Assembly (NCBI GenBank): GCA_028554645.1
Contig: JAQOOI010000007.1
Span: forward strand, 62,001-126,000
Source: Omphalotus guepiniiformis
Lineage: Eukaryota > Basidiomycota > Agaricomycetes > Agaricales > Omphalotaceae
Direction: 5' to 3'
DNA length: 64,000 nucleotides
Positions 11,252 to 23,906 of the stretch are shown in pieces; within the stretch, counting starts at the first letter, position 1; every line of letters begins with the position of its first letter. The notes under the pieces were generated by a model. The model searched no databases. It saw nothing but the letters and a program-made list of their open reading frames with translations, and was not told the origin of the DNA. Position numbers and translations under genes: made by a program.

Positions 11252-13162
11252 CTAGTTTTTCGACTCAGAGTTGTTTTCTCGTTTCAAAATCTGCTTAGTT
11301 TCAGATTTAGCTGCTGGTGCCAGATTCTGCAAAGTATTGCAAACCTGACTGAATTGAGCCACAAGGCTGTTGACAGCATCTAATGAACTACTTTGAGAGG
11401 GACCTGCTATAGCCGAATCCTCATCTTCAAAAGCATACAAGTTCTGGTCAACATGAGAGGAAGGTTGTTCCCATCCATGTCTTTTGGCAATTTCCTCAAT
11501 CTTCTCTTTCTTAGACCGAGTATCAGACAGATCAGCTCTTGGCCAATATACTCCATCTTTCAATGCCCATTTACCAGCACTATTCTTGATCATCCACCCC
11601 AACCTGATAAATCTAAGTTGATGTGGACAGTCCATAGATCTATGTCCAGGCTCATCACACATATAGCAATTGGAGTCAGCATGAGTATTATTATTCACAG
11701 ATGACATCTGGGACGATCTTTGTACACTATTGTGTCCATTAGAGTTCATTCCAGGTCCAGATTGGGAATTTGGAGCATTCATGTTCATCCTAACTGAGCT
11801 AGAAGTTGCTTGGGTCATTTTTGCCAAGTTAGCAACTGTCTCAGATAGCTTTGCAAGAGCTGCCAGATTCGTTTCCTGGGCTTGTCTAATCTGGTTAAAC
11901 TGGTTCTGGTGACTATCCACTGTTGCAGACAATTTCATTGCCCACTGATCTGGTTCTGACTTCACAGTAGATGCTACTTGGTAAGGATCATATAACTTCC
12001 TTGTAGCACTCTGCTCAGTTGTTGGGAGTATCCTAGAGTATCCTTCTGCCAGATTTGGACCATTCAAGAATAAACCAAAGTTGTATCCCCCTGCTCTTTT
12101 TACAGAACAGAGTTTTTCAGCCTCAGACATTACATCTTTCAGAGTAAAAGGGTCATCCTCTCTCTGAACATGTAAGTGGCCATTGATCACTTTGTTTTCT
12201 AGGCGGTCCAGAAGTTTTCTTCTGAAGGGTTCATCTAGTGCACTCAAGAAACCAGCTACAGCTTCTGAGTTTGATACTACAGGTGTAGTACCAGAAGATA
12301 GTTTCTCATACTCAATCTCATACTCTCTTTTAAATGCCATCAGTTTCTGAATAGCACCAAGCACTATGAGCTTATATGCATCAATGATAGCATACAATCT
12401 TTGTCTAGATCCCAGTCCTCTATCTGCAGATTCAGGGAAATTTTTCATTAATGCCTCTTTGAAAGCATCCCAATCCAAATCTTTAACAGCTTGAAGCCGT
12501 TGAAACTCTTCACGGGTATGGAACTCCATGTATCTGAGAGCCAACATTACTTTAGCCGCATCTGTTTTAGTTCCGGTTGACACAAAGATGCCTTCCAGCT
12601 CTGCCAACCATGCAACCAATTCAGATGGATGTTTCTTATCGAAGATGGGGGCCTGCTTAGTGACTTTAGGTAGTTTCTCATTTTGCAACTCTTTAGCTGC
12701 AGGAACAGGAATCTGCATTCCTGTTGCATTTCCAAAAATGAAGATCTCTTCCATCTCAACAGGTCCTTGGGTAGGTCCTTGTTGTTGGGGAGCTTCATTC
12801 CCAGTAGCATTGTCATGAGTAGACATATTGTTTCTCGGGTTCCTTATTATTTTAACAGGGATTCTTTTATGTGTCAAGGCAAAATATTGAGGACTGTTAA
12901 CAAAGTTCCTCTTATTTTTCTTGTATCTAGCTGAGAGTTCAGATAAATCTGGAGGTGTATTCCGTTCAGGAATCGTACTTAGGGACGAAAGAGACGAAAG
13001 GGAACTTGAATCTGGTTCAGGTATGACTTCTTTCTCTTTTCCTTTGGAACTTTTCCTTCTGGATGACTGGTTCAGTGACAATTCTTCTGTTCCAGCTCTC
13101 TCAGAATTCTTAGTCTTTCTAGGACGTGTGTTTCTCTGTGAGCTGCTAATTTTGACAAGCAA
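11252..13162 (-). CDS. gag: Gypsy-1 gag with CCHC zinc knuckle
   Basis: This is a capsid-like retrotransposon gag: an alpha-helical domain (roughly LVAWLAELEGIF through AFLSALDEPFRR), a Gln/Asn/Ser-rich linker and a C-terminal knuckle CYMCDEPGHRSMDC (C-x2-C-x4-H-x4-C). The open frame begins just after a stop, at 13162, with no ATG for about 112 codons; the first in-frame ATG is 12826. A possible 3' splice site (CTTAG) lies just before the frame opens, so a short 5' exon in the leader may supply the start. It ends 8 nt before the protease ATG. Confidence 0.9.
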   Translation of the reverse strand: MLVKISSSQRNTRPRKTKNSERAGTEELSLNQSSRRKSSKGKEKEVIPEPDSSSLSSLSSLSTIPERNTPPDLSELSARYKKNKRNFVNSPQYFALTHKRIPVKIIRNPRNNMSTHDNATGNEAPQQQGPTQGPVEMEEIFIFGNATGMQIPVPAAKELQNEKLPKVTKQAPIFDKKHPSELVAWLAELEGIFVSTGTKTDAAKVMLALRYMEFHTREEFQRLQAVKDLDWDAFKEALMKNFPESADRGLGSRQRLYAIIDAYKLIVLGAIQKLMAFKREYEIEYEKLSSGTTPVVSNSEAVAGFLSALDEPFRRKLLDRLENKVINGHLHVQREDDPFTLKDVMSEAEKLCSVKRAGGYNFGLFLNGPNLAEGYSRILPTTEQSATRKLYDPYQVASTVKSEPDQWAMKLSATVDSHQNQFNQIRQAQETNLAALAKLSETVANLAKMTQATSSSVRMNMNAPNSQSGPGMNSNGHNSVQRSSQMSSVNNNTHADSNCYMCDEPGHRSMDCPHQLRFIRLGWMIKNSAGKWALKDGVYWPRADLSDTRSKKEKIEEIAKRHGWEQPSSHVDQNLYAFEDEDSAIAGPSQSSSLDAVNSLVAQFSQVCNTLQNLAPAAKSETKQILKRENNSESKN

Positions 13163-13314
13163 ACTCTAAGTTATAAAACTTATAGATGGTTCAACAACTT
13201 CAAGGAAATTGTTGCTAAGTGAGGAACAGGGCAAAGTTCAACACAGAAAAAGTCCAGATTTATTTCCAGACACGTGTAAATACACAGATAGTTCAATTAT
13301 CAAGTCTAAAGCCA

Positions 13315-13333
13315 CCCCTCGCGGTGGGCTCCA
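13315..13333 (-). other. Putative tRNA primer-binding site of Gypsy-1
   Basis: The - strand reads TGGAGCCCACCGCGAGG starting two bases inside the 5' LTR. The complement ends in CCA, as a tRNA 3' end does. The exact tRNA was not identified. Confidence 0.65.
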
Positions 13334-13335
13334 GA

Positions 13336-15180
13336 TGTAGTGACTATGAAATGAATGAGAGAGATACTCAAATGAGCACAATCCAACTCAAATCAAAATG
13401 ATGTAGGGTGAGGTGTGACTGGCGTTGTCAGAGATTCCGCACAGTTAGACACAACAATTGAACTTCGAATCTGCAGGGTTACAGATGTCTTTATCTCAAT
13501 CTGGGTGAAAAATGGCAGAGGGTATCTCAAAACACAAGATTCAGACAGAAGGTAAGGGTGGTTTTCAGGGTTCAGGAGGGATTCAGGACAATCAATCTCG
13601 ATGTTTAAACTCGATCCAATGGTCAGACAATGCAGGGAACAGTTTCAGATGCAGCACAGACAGTTTCAGCAGGCAGATTCAGCACAGACAGAACAGCAGT
13701 TTCAGCAAAGATTCAGTATCTCTTTCAATTTATCTGCCACAAGGGACTTTACAGAAGTTTTCACAACTGGATATTTCTCGAACTGAACTCTAAAGAGCCA
13801 GGCTATATTTTGTCTAAGAAGGTTTTCCTGCTTTGGCTTGTAGCTTTGGGCAGTACTTGCTTAAGAAAATCTAAATAGATACTCTGTAAGCTATATATAC
13901 TAAATCATAAAATCAAACATATATCTCGAAATTAAAAGAGTAATCTGAACAGTAAATGAGTCAAAAGTAAGTAAGTATCAATTGAGCAGAGATTGGATTC
14001 TTTTTAGGTAGTTTTCTAGGTAATTTTTCAGTTAGATAGTCAAAATGTAGGAACTTTGGGTATAGATTGGTATAAAAACAGAAATATATCGCTTTGTCCG
14101 CGTTCTAGGTGTGTTAGGGCGTACCCAGGGTATCTAAATAAAGGTCCAGATCCTGTAAATAGCAACCAGTATCCTGACAGGTGACATTCTCCTTAGTGCA
14201 TTGCAAATCTGGTCCCCTATAAGTTTCTCCAAAATTGGCACATTCTCCTCTACTAGGGCAGCATTAGGAGTTGTGTAGAAGCTCTAGAGCTTATCTAGAC
14301 CATGCTTCATCGTTTCTATCAGCCACAGTAAGGTACAGTAACTGTTTATTTCAAGTTTTACCCCTATACATCTCTTTTTTGGTCAGATTTGTACTCAGGT
14401 TATATTTCTTGTTTAGGATAGCTCTCAGCTTCTCCTAGGACAGTATTCTATCCCATAGTTTCGTCTAAGACCTCCCATTGGAGCGCCTTTGTCTTTCATC
14501 AAGTTCAGAGGGTTACTGAATTTCAGAGAGATACTCAGATCCAGAGAGATACTCATTTTCAGTATCTAACTCCTTCCAGCATGAGTATTGAGTATCTAAC
14601 TCATTTATGCAGATGTAACTTTTGAATCTACTTCCATTATTACACAGATTGGCATTTCATCTCAGTGACATTATATCCACATAGTACTCAATGTACAATA
14701 TTTCTCTGGTAATACCATCTTCAAGATTGCCCATATTCTCAGCATTCAATCTTATAGTGCCAACTTAGTTAGCAAGACCAGCTGGAACTTTTGATCAGTC
14801 CAAAGGACTTAGATAGTTGTTCAATTGAAGTGAAAATCCATCAACCCCTTGGATTACAGTCAACAATACTTGGTAGAGTCTCTAGTTATTAGAGGGTGGG
14901 TCTGACCAACTCAATCTGGTATGGAACATTGGAATTCCAACACATCTGGAGAGGCATAACTAGTATCTCTTTGTATAACCCATTGGTCACAGTTGCTTAG
15001 TACCAGATTCAGTACTGTAGCAAACACTACACTTAGGTATTGTGAGTACAAGTATGTTTCATGTCTTAACTAGCAGTCTGGGGTGACTCTAATCCTTTAT
15101 GTTCAGTTTCCAATGCTTGAACATTCCATATTTACTTCAATCTGATAGATTTCAGTACTGAAAGGCTTTTTGACGCAACA
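13336..15180 (-). repeat. 5' LTR of Gypsy-1 (complete, 1845 bp)
   Basis: On the - strand it starts TGTTGC at 15180 and ends CTACA at 13336, giving TGT...ACA termini. The primer-binding site follows two bases later. Two exact AGTATCTAAC motifs lie at 14561 and 14591, as in the left copy. Confidence 0.9.
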
Positions 15181-18100
15181 ACGGGACAAGGTCAGCGGAA
15201 CAACCGACAACATGAAGGAAACACGAATCGCAATCGACCATATCCAAATACTGGAGGACCAAGGTCAGGTAGACGTGGTGGACTGCCGGGCCCACCAGGG
15301 GATGGTAATGGATCACCTCATGGTGGTTCAAACTACAACGCTCGACGAGGAGCGGGAGGTAACAGGCGTGTGAGTGGCAACGGTCATTGAGGTCAAGGGC
15401 CTCCAGATGAACCTCCAAATCCTGGAGGTGGAGGAGGTGATGGTAGTGATGGAGACGATGAGGATGAAGGGAGAGATAGAGGACCGTTTCGGCAGAACTG
15501 ATATCGTTCTGAAGACCCGAATGTGGGGGTGGATGAATTCTTCTCATATGACCCTACACCTCGAAGTGAAGAGGAAGTTTTGAAGGCTTCATTTCATCGT
15601 TATGAGCAGATGATTCGCTACTACTTGTATGGACCTCCTGCCAATCAATCGTCGGCAGCACATAAGGCAATGTTACAGGCTATACCTAAACCTACAAAGT
15701 ACGCTGGGCATACTGATTATGCTAAGTTCGATGATTGGATTTCGGCACTGGTACAGTGGATGAACATGGCTGATCAATGCGGCCCACCCACTCAGTATGA
15801 TGAGAATAGGAACACAGAGGTTATAGCTTCAGTCGACCTGATGCGAACGAACACGCTAGGTGCATTCTTAGAAGGAGAAGCGTTACATTGGTTTCGCGAA
15901 GAGGTACAACGAGTACCTGATGGCTTCTCAATGGAGTCAGACCCTATGGCTTACCGTTGGACATTCATGCAGGTTGTCAATGGACTGTATCAGCGCTTCA
16001 TACACGAAGCCTCGATATCTCAGATTTCAGATTGGTTCTTTAACGTGACATACTCCCAAAATAAGGGAGTAAAGAGCATGTTCAGCGAGCTACGTAGGTG
16101 GGCTACATGCATGCCATGCCCACCAGACATGTATACATTCAAGAAACGTATCTTAATACTAGTACCGTCATCCATGTGTGATGATATGACTCGGATTGAA
16201 AAGGTGACGGCTGAACGTTCATCGGTGAACGAGATTATGCAGGCAGCAATAGCATGTGAACGGAGTGAGAAGACGGGGAAATATTACTCCACTGCACGGA
16301 CTGCCGCTGAACAGAGTCAGCGCACAATGAAACATGATCGTAACGAGAGGAACGTACCAACGGATTCGAAGCCTACACCAACAAGTGCTACTAATAAACC
16401 GGGTCGTTCCTCTTCGCCACCTAAACGTTTACAGATTGTCGATAACCGTCGTTATCAAGTAACTAATCACCAGGAGTGGAGGAAGAATCAGCAGCGGCAA
16501 CAGCCATCACGACCGCAAGGTGATAACTCACCCAAGCCTTCCACATCGTCAGCGCCATCGAAGGCCGTACCTGCCGGGGCATGTTATAGTTGTGGAGAAT
16601 TCGGACACTATAGAGGGGATCCAAAGTGTAAGAAGTATGATCCTGATCTACGTAAAGGGACGAACCCACGCCCTAAGATGTTCCAGGTAGCTGAAGAAGT
16701 GGTGAAAGATGGTGAACGGTTGTTTCGTCTAGAAGAAGCGGAGGTCGAGGAGGACTCAGAACCATCAGATGAGGAAATATGGGCCAAATACGAAGGCTCT
16801 TCGGAACAGGAGGGTGACCCTGACCCTTGGGGTGGTTCGCAGTATGAAAGCGACGCTGCAGATGAAGTATACGAGTCACATGAATCAGTAGAGCATATGA
16901 GGCATATGCATGAATGGGACTTATTCACGGAAGGATGGGCAGAAGCTATCGATGAACGCTTTAATGCGTTGATAGACACCGAGGACATGTATGACGAAAC
17001 GGCTTCAGAAGAAGGATATGAAACAGCTCAGTCATCCGACGATGGGTACGATACGGCACCTGAGCTGATGAAAGCTGACGATTCAGACGACGAAGACGAA
17101 GAGGTCCTCAAGCTTGATTTCGGAGAATATCTACGGTCCATGGCTGATGATGCTAAGGGTGGGTTCAGTGCGACACTTCGACCAGAACGAATTAAGGTGA
17201 AACGCACAGGTTCAAGGCCTAAGCGCACGGCTGAGGAGAATCAGTGTTTGAGTGCATTCGTGGACATCAATGGTGTCCAAGTGTTCGCCCTGTTTGATAG
17301 TGGTAGCACGGCCGATGCTATTAGCCCAGATTTCGCTCGAGTTGCTCATATGAAGGTTTTTCAGCTCGAGAACCCTGTCACGCTCCAACTAGGCACAAAA
17401 GGAAGTCGCTCTAAGATAGTTCATGGTACCATCAGTCCATACCGGATTATCGGAGGAAGAGGGAACAATGTGACTGGAAAAGACTACTTTGACATAGCGA
17501 ACGTCGACCGTTACGATGTGGTCATGGGTACTGTGTTCATGCGGAAACACGGGATATCACTGGACTTCGAAAACGACGCGATTAGAGTACGTGGAAAGGA
17601 AATCCCAACGCTCACTGAGAGGGAAGAGGCAGGCGAGCTAGCGCGTCGTTACGCCAAGAATATATCCTCTACATTCCATCTTAAGGAGGGGGAGGAGATG
17701 CCCATCAAGCCTCGACCAAAGAAATATGGAGTACTGAAAGATGGAAAGAAAAATTGACCACACTCGGGTCAAGAAAATCTATCAATACGAGTACAACTGC
17801 CCTGGTCGAGAAGGGCACCTACCCTAGCTGAAGAGAGAGACGAGGATCAGGATATTGAACGGGTATCACTAGATCGAAACTTACCGGTATTATTAGACCC
17901 AACGGACAGTATATCCCTGGAGGATATAGAAGACTTGATTAAGGAGACCACCAATGGATCGTATGCCGACCCTAATTACAACAGGCGTCTACACGAAGTC
18001 GGAGAGTTGGTTGAGGAATATTGTGCAGCAAACCATGTAGGCCCAATACCAATATCCAAGGACTCAACAACGAAGACGCCACCTGATGTGATGGAAACAA

Positions 18101-21100
18101 TGAAGTCAACGTCTGAACGATTCAAGGCACGGCTAAGTGAGTACGCACCGAAGGAAGGTCAGAAATATACCGACAAAGACATTCCGCGACTACGGCAACA
18201 TTGGCTGGATAGTTGCAAGGATATAATGAGTGGCGTACCTGAAGTGATGCCTCCCATGAGGGAGGTAAATCATACAATTCCACTGATTGACCCAGAGAAG
18301 AAATACAGGTACTATATGCCGAGGTGTCCAGATTCACTGAAGACACAACTATCAGAGAAGATAGCACGTTACACTCGTGCTGGGTGGTGGAAGCCCATGG
18401 TGGTGCAACAAGCCGCTCCCATGTTGTGTTTGCCTAAAAAGGATGGGACACTACGGGTAACGATTGACTGTTTGTGAGCGCAATGCGAACACGCTGAAGG
18501 ATGTAACCCCCTTACCTGATCAGGATACGCTACGTATGGATGTAGCGAGAAAAAAATTGCGGTCAAAAATCGACTTATCTGACGCATATGAGCAAATACG
18601 AGTGGCGGCTGAGGATGTGTGGAAAACAGCGTTTGCTACAGTTACAGGGACGTTCGTCAGCAACACCATGCAGCAGGGAGACTGCAACGCACCTTCGACG
18701 TTCCAGCAACTGATGAACACCATATTTAGGGACTACATTGGAGTTTTCATGCACGTCTACCTTGATGACATCTTCGTATTCAGTGATACGATTGAGGAGC
18801 ATGAGGGGCACTTACACTTGGTATTTGAACGCCTCCGGGAACAGCAGCTATATTTGAAGGCTAGCAAGGTACAATTGTATGCAGAGGTAATGGACTGCCT
18901 CGGACACGTAATTGACGAGAAAGGGCTACACGCCGATGCAGACAAGTTAGATAAAATTCGCAATTGGAGGCAGCCAAGGACATACAATGATGTCCAAAAG
19001 TTCCTGGGGCTGGTAAACTACTTAGGCCACTTCTTGCCAGACGTCTCAGCCTATACGACACCTCTATCCGAGATGTCTCGTAACGAACAACCTTTCTTCT
19101 GGAGGCCGGTCCATGATGTCTGCTTCCGAAACATCAAGGAACTCTGTTGTAGAACTCCCATCCTACGCCCTATCGACCCTCGGAACGATGTGCCAATATG
19201 GGTGGTGTGTGACGCCAGTGTATCGGGAGTAGGAGCTGTGTATGGTCAAGGAGAGTCTTGGCAAAACTGTCGGCCAGCAGGATTCATGTCGAAAAAGTTT
19301 ACTGATGCCCAAAGGCATTATAGGGTCTTTGAGTACGAAATGCTTGCGATCCTTGAGGCACTCCTGAAGTGGGAGGATAAGTTGATAGGATACAAAATAC
19401 ATGTAGTTACGGACCATGAGGCTCTCCAATTTTTCCAAACGCAGAAGCGCCTGTCCAGCAGGCAGATGAGGTGGATGGAATACTTGTCTCGGTTTGACCT
19501 CGACATCACGTATGTCAAAGGAGAAACAAATCGGGTAGCAGATGTGCTGTCTCGTTACTACGAGAGTGATGGGGAGTCTGAGACGCAGGCAGTACAGGAA
19601 TACGTCAATGCAGACATACGCCTCGATAAAAGTGGTGAAGACTTACCCTTGGGACGTAAGGAGGAATTAAGGACTCAAGTTGAGCACATGCGAGCTCAAC
19701 GTGAGGTGCGAGATACACAAGAACAGCGAGAGCGTGAGGCGTTGGATATGGAAGCATCCAGAGAACTGGATGCTGCAACTGACGAGAACGCTACAGCGAC
19801 AGTCGACCCGACGATATTGGAATCACGTACCAATGAAGCTAATGGTGTAACCTTGGAGCAGGTTATGGACAACGAACCGAATCTTTTGGAGGAAATCAGG
19901 AGAGGTTATGAGACGGACCCATTGTTTAGTAAGATCTTGCTGAAAAGTGAGGACCACCCACGGTTCGAAGTTGAGGATAGGTTGATATGGACCACCAATC
20001 TGATGGGGAAGAAAGTGTTGTGTATTCCCGGAATGCCTAAGGGCAGTCGATCCATTCGGGGTCTAATCCTGGAGCAGGGTCACCATACAGTGGGGCATTT
20101 CAGTGCTCAACGCACCTCAGACTACATTCGTCGGTCGTATTGGTGGCCGAAGATTTATGGTATGGCCGAGGAATTTTGCCGATCCTGCAAAACATGTCAG
20201 AGGTCCAAAGGTAACTATCAGGCACCTGCGGGCAAGTTACACACCTTGCCAGTGCCTACTCGCCCGTGGCAATCAATAGGGATGGACTTCATTGGGCCGT
20301 TTCCTGAAGTAAAAGGTTATAACTACTTATGGGTTATAATATGCCGCCTCACCTCGCAGGTTCACCTAATCGCGTGCAATACACGAGATACGGCGACGGA
20401 TCTATCTCTGCGATATATGCAGGAAATTGTTCGGCTTCATGGTCTTCCCGAATCCATAGTTTCAGATCGTGATCCTAAATTTACATCAGTGTGGTGGAGG
20501 GAACTGCATCGATTACTGGGAGCGAAACTACTCATGTCGACCTCGTTTCACCCGCAGACAGATGGAATGACAGAACGTGCCAATCGGTCTATAGGACAAA
20601 TCTTCAGGTCTGCAATTAGAGCGGATCAACATGATTGGTTGGTGAAAATACCTTATGTGGAGTTTGCGTTGAACGCGAGCATTAGTGAGACAACAGGTTT
20701 CGCACCTTTCAAACTGACATATGGATATGTTCCATCCATGTTGAGGAAAGTTCGACATGACCGAACGGTGCCCCCTGGGGTGCGCGTGTTTGGTATCCGG
20801 GCCATGCACTGTATGTTTGATGCCCATGACAGTATCATCGCATCTCGGGTATTTCAGACTCACCAGGCGAACAAGCATCGACAAGGGGAGCCTAAGATTG
20901 ATAAGGATTCAATGGTATATTTATCGACGAAGAATTTGAGCTTACCAAAGGGCAGGGCCACAAAGTTGTTGCCTAAATCCGTTGGTCCATACAAAGTATT
21001 GGAAGCGTTCCCCGAGTCGTCAACTTATAAATTAGAACTGCCGGATGAGCTGCAAAGCCGTCGACTCCACGAACGCTTTCATGTCAGTCTACTGCGTCCA

Positions 21101-21370
21101 TATGTCGAGAGTGATGCGATTCTATTCCCAAGCGGAACGAAGCTTGAACCTTACAATTTTGGTGCACCAAACGAGGCTGAGGAGTTTGTTGACTCCATAA
21201 GAGCACACAAGTGGAGGGGCAACCATGTTTTATTCGAAGTATGGTGGTCATTGGGAGACATTACATGGGAATCCTACGAGGTAGTGAAGAAGCTGAGGGC
21301 ATTAGATGAATACTTTGCACTCCAGGGTGTTTCACGCTGGCAGGAGCTCACCAAGACGCGTCGTCGTTGA
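15181..21370 (+). pseudogene. Gypsy-2 gag-pol, broken (chromovirus-like Ty3/Gypsy)
   Basis: Reading one frame gives Gly/Arg/Pro-rich gag, a capsid domain (about 15.6-16.3 kb), a knuckle (CYSCGEFGHYRGDPKC), an acidic linker, a protease (ALFDSGSTADAIS) and RT start; a frame change follows near 18470. The downstream frame has RT with YLDD, RNase H (VVCDASVSGVGAV, VTDHEALQFF), the integrase zinc domain, the DDE core (MDFIGPFP, SDRDPKF, GMTERAN) and a C-terminal chromodomain-like end (VLFEVWWSLGDITWESYE). In-frame TGA codons occur near 15387, 15500 and at 17755-17757, all explicable as CGA to TGA. Gypsy-1 removed the 5' part at 15180. The element is non-autonomous now. Confidence 0.92.
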
Positions 21371-21557
21371 TTAAATCTGGGGTTGTACCTGACTGGAGAT
21401 TCGATCGGAGATCGAATTTGAAATTCGCGTGGGGTCAACGTCCTCAACAGCGTACTAGGAGTTCAACGTCTCTGGGAGACGTACTTAAATGTGGCCCCAA
21501 TGAATCGGTGTTGTTACCTCCTCGCACTGCGTGAACCATCTTTATCTACCACTAGCT

Positions 21558-22975
21558 ATGAACTTCCCTTACTACCCGCATATGGTACCTACTGCGTACC
21601 CGCCTGCGACTGTTTACTCTAACCAGGGGGTCTATGGGACCCAAAGCCCTGGCTATTATGGTATGGCTACCTTGTCTTTCCATTTCCTTCTGGACCTCAA
21701 TTTTTTTTAGGGGGAGGGATGCCACCGCCATCGCAAACGCAAAATGTTCAGAGCCTCCAACAGGAACTTGACGAAATGAAACGGAGGAATGAAGAACTTA
21801 CCCAAGCACTAGCTCAAACCGAGCAACTGTACCACGAGGCTAGATCACGAAGGGAATTTGCACCGTATCAGTACACCCAATACGACAGACCAGTGGGTCG
21901 AGGTCGAGGACTACGAGGATATCCGCGTAGAGGAGGCTACACCCCATATCCGCGAGTGCCAGATAGCGCACCACCTTCGTATTCCCAAGAGTCTTCGATG
22001 CAGACTCGACCCCCTCGGGCTCCACGCAGCCATAGGCTGCTAATGATACCCCAATCTGAGAAGCGACTAGCGTCGACCAAGGAGCTCACAGATACGCCTG
22101 CCCAGGAAGACAGGTCACTCCAATCGTCGACACATGCTACGGATTGTGAAGACGAGTACGTCGAAGTTGATTCCATCTATGTCACTGTCGATGAAGCTTG
22201 GGCGGCTGCGTCGCTGTACTTGTATAAGCCTTGCGACATCATTCCTGACGAGTACTACTGGGATGGATATACTGGCGCACTAGTGGCAGGCGGGAAGCAT
22301 CTTCAAGAGATGATTGCGAACAAGGGACCAGTAATGGTTCCACCCCCGGCTGCTAGTTCGTCTGAGGACCTATCTAATGGTCCCGACGAGCCATCGTCTG
22401 TCGCGGCCGTCGAACGGCTACTGGAGGAGGCGGCCACTCCTGGAAATTTCGGCGCCTTATGGGAAGCAATCCATGCTACGATGACGGCTCAGCGGTTTTT
22501 GCACCTAGAGAAGTTGTTGGGTCTGAAGACAGACCAGACCCGGCTTTCATCCCGACTCCAATGTCACCTCTCTCTCTTTCAGGAGAACAGTATTAGTTGG
22601 GCCCAGCGTCCGAGCACAGAGGTCCAAGAAGCCGATATCGAACTTTATTTGCGAGATAACCTCACCGTGCTCGATATCCCTCGAATCACGCTTCCTGATC
22701 CTTCCGAGCCCCTCGACGACCATGCTGTTTGGGTCCTCACCCACGGTGACACTGAGTCGCACCCTGGGGTTGTCTGGACTCAGAGCGGCCATGTAGACCT
22801 GGCTACTCTACGCACCCATATTCTCCTTCGACGACTCACGCGGGCCATAACGGGGAGGGTGGAAATTTATACGGAACGTATTCGCTCCGTTAGACAGAAT
22901 TTCACTACTCAATTTCTCACCCTCGTGGCCGTTCCCTACGAGTCCGTAACACCAGCCCTATTAATAAAATTGTAA
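21558..22975 (+). pseudogene. Gypsy-2 accessory ORF, 5' part (spliced, sense strand)
   Basis: The ATG at 21558 opens a Tyr/Pro-rich exon (MNFPYYPHMVPTAYPP) to 21660; a 50-nt GT-AG intron to 21710 joins it in phase to 21711 onwards. Next come a Gln/Glu-rich coiled coil (QSLQQELDEMKRRNEEL), an RG-rich patch (GRGRGLRGYPRRGG) and a long unrecognised domain. The frame was split at 22961-22964 (TTAA) by a DNA element; the last few codons to the stop at 22975 belong to the insert. It sits between pol and the 3' purine tract, a place where some Gypsy elements carry extra genes. Confidence 0.65.
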
Positions 22976-23906
22976 GATTGTGCACCATGAATGATACATG
23001 GGCCACTGTAGATGTAGTAGGAGTGTATAGGAATAGATTTCATTAATGTGGAATCCATGCTGATTAATGCAAACACTCATCTTCATTAATGGGCCACCTT
23101 GTTGCCTGCAATGGCTGCTGCACAAACAATGCAGCCACCTAGTCGTGTGCCTTTGCTCCTAATCGAGTTGTGTATATTTTTTCAATTCAATTCAAATTAT
23201 TTAATCTAGCAATTTCGTTTTCTTCAGGTTATATTTTCACACGGCCTGGTCACCCCTTGCTTCCAAATCTGTGGCCCGCATTCCTTAATTCCCACATGGC
23301 ATTGTTGCACCATACATATTCCGATCATGGGTTGTCCGGGACACACACTGGCTTCTTTCATGGAAATTGCATTTTTTTATTTTTTATTTATTTTAGCTAT
23401 TGCTCTCCTTATTCTTTTGCCTCACGGTAATTTTAGTATTCAGAATAATCTGATTTAGTAAAACAATACCTTCTATTATTTGATTTCCTGTACCACTTCC
23501 GTGAAATTTTGCATGCATGATGGAGCAGAAAAAAGCGGCACACACTGAATCAAGCGCCCATTGGAAATAGTGCGGAGAATCACTTCCGTTACTTCCGGCA
23601 GCAAACCGGCACACCTTTTTTTGTTCGTTCTCATTATTCTGCCTTCAGAGACCTTAGTAATTTTGCCAGGACCTTCGGAATATCTTTTACTAACAAACTA
23701 CCAAGTTATATATGAAGTTGTCAAAAAATGAAAAAGTAAGACATGTGAGAATTAGATCTCGGTCTGAACTCAACTTTATACACTGACAATTATACCTTGA
23801 CCTCTCCCATACCAAAGCATTGTAAAGACAAAGTCGTACAACATCATATTGAAGTTATTTACAGTGATAAATCAATCATCTATCTATTATAATTGTCTCT
23901 AACAAC

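Larger units (their letters stand above)
1..15180 (-). mobile_element. Gypsy-1: large Ty3/Gypsy LTR retrotransposon carrying two antisense genes (left end off-window)
   Basis: Near-identical long direct repeats bound the element: 1-1583 (truncated by the window) and 13336-15180. On the - strand it reads 5' LTR, primer-binding site, gag, protease, pol with RT, RNase H and integrase in that order (the Ty3/Gypsy order), then two + strand genes, then the 3' LTR. The complete LTR has TGT...ACA ends. The right end abuts the gag of a second Gypsy element, so Gypsy-1 inserted there; the expected target duplicate, ACGGG as at 15181-15185, should lie just left of the window. The visible span is 15.2 kb and the predicted full length about 15.4 kb. 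By eye the LTRs differ at roughly 25 positions in 1.58 kb, so the insertion is fairly young but not new. Confidence 0.92.

Noticed and set aside
5767..13162. Is Gypsy-1 a DIRS or Copia element?
   Set aside because: RT precedes integrase and there is no tyrosine recombinase, so Ty3/Gypsy order holds.
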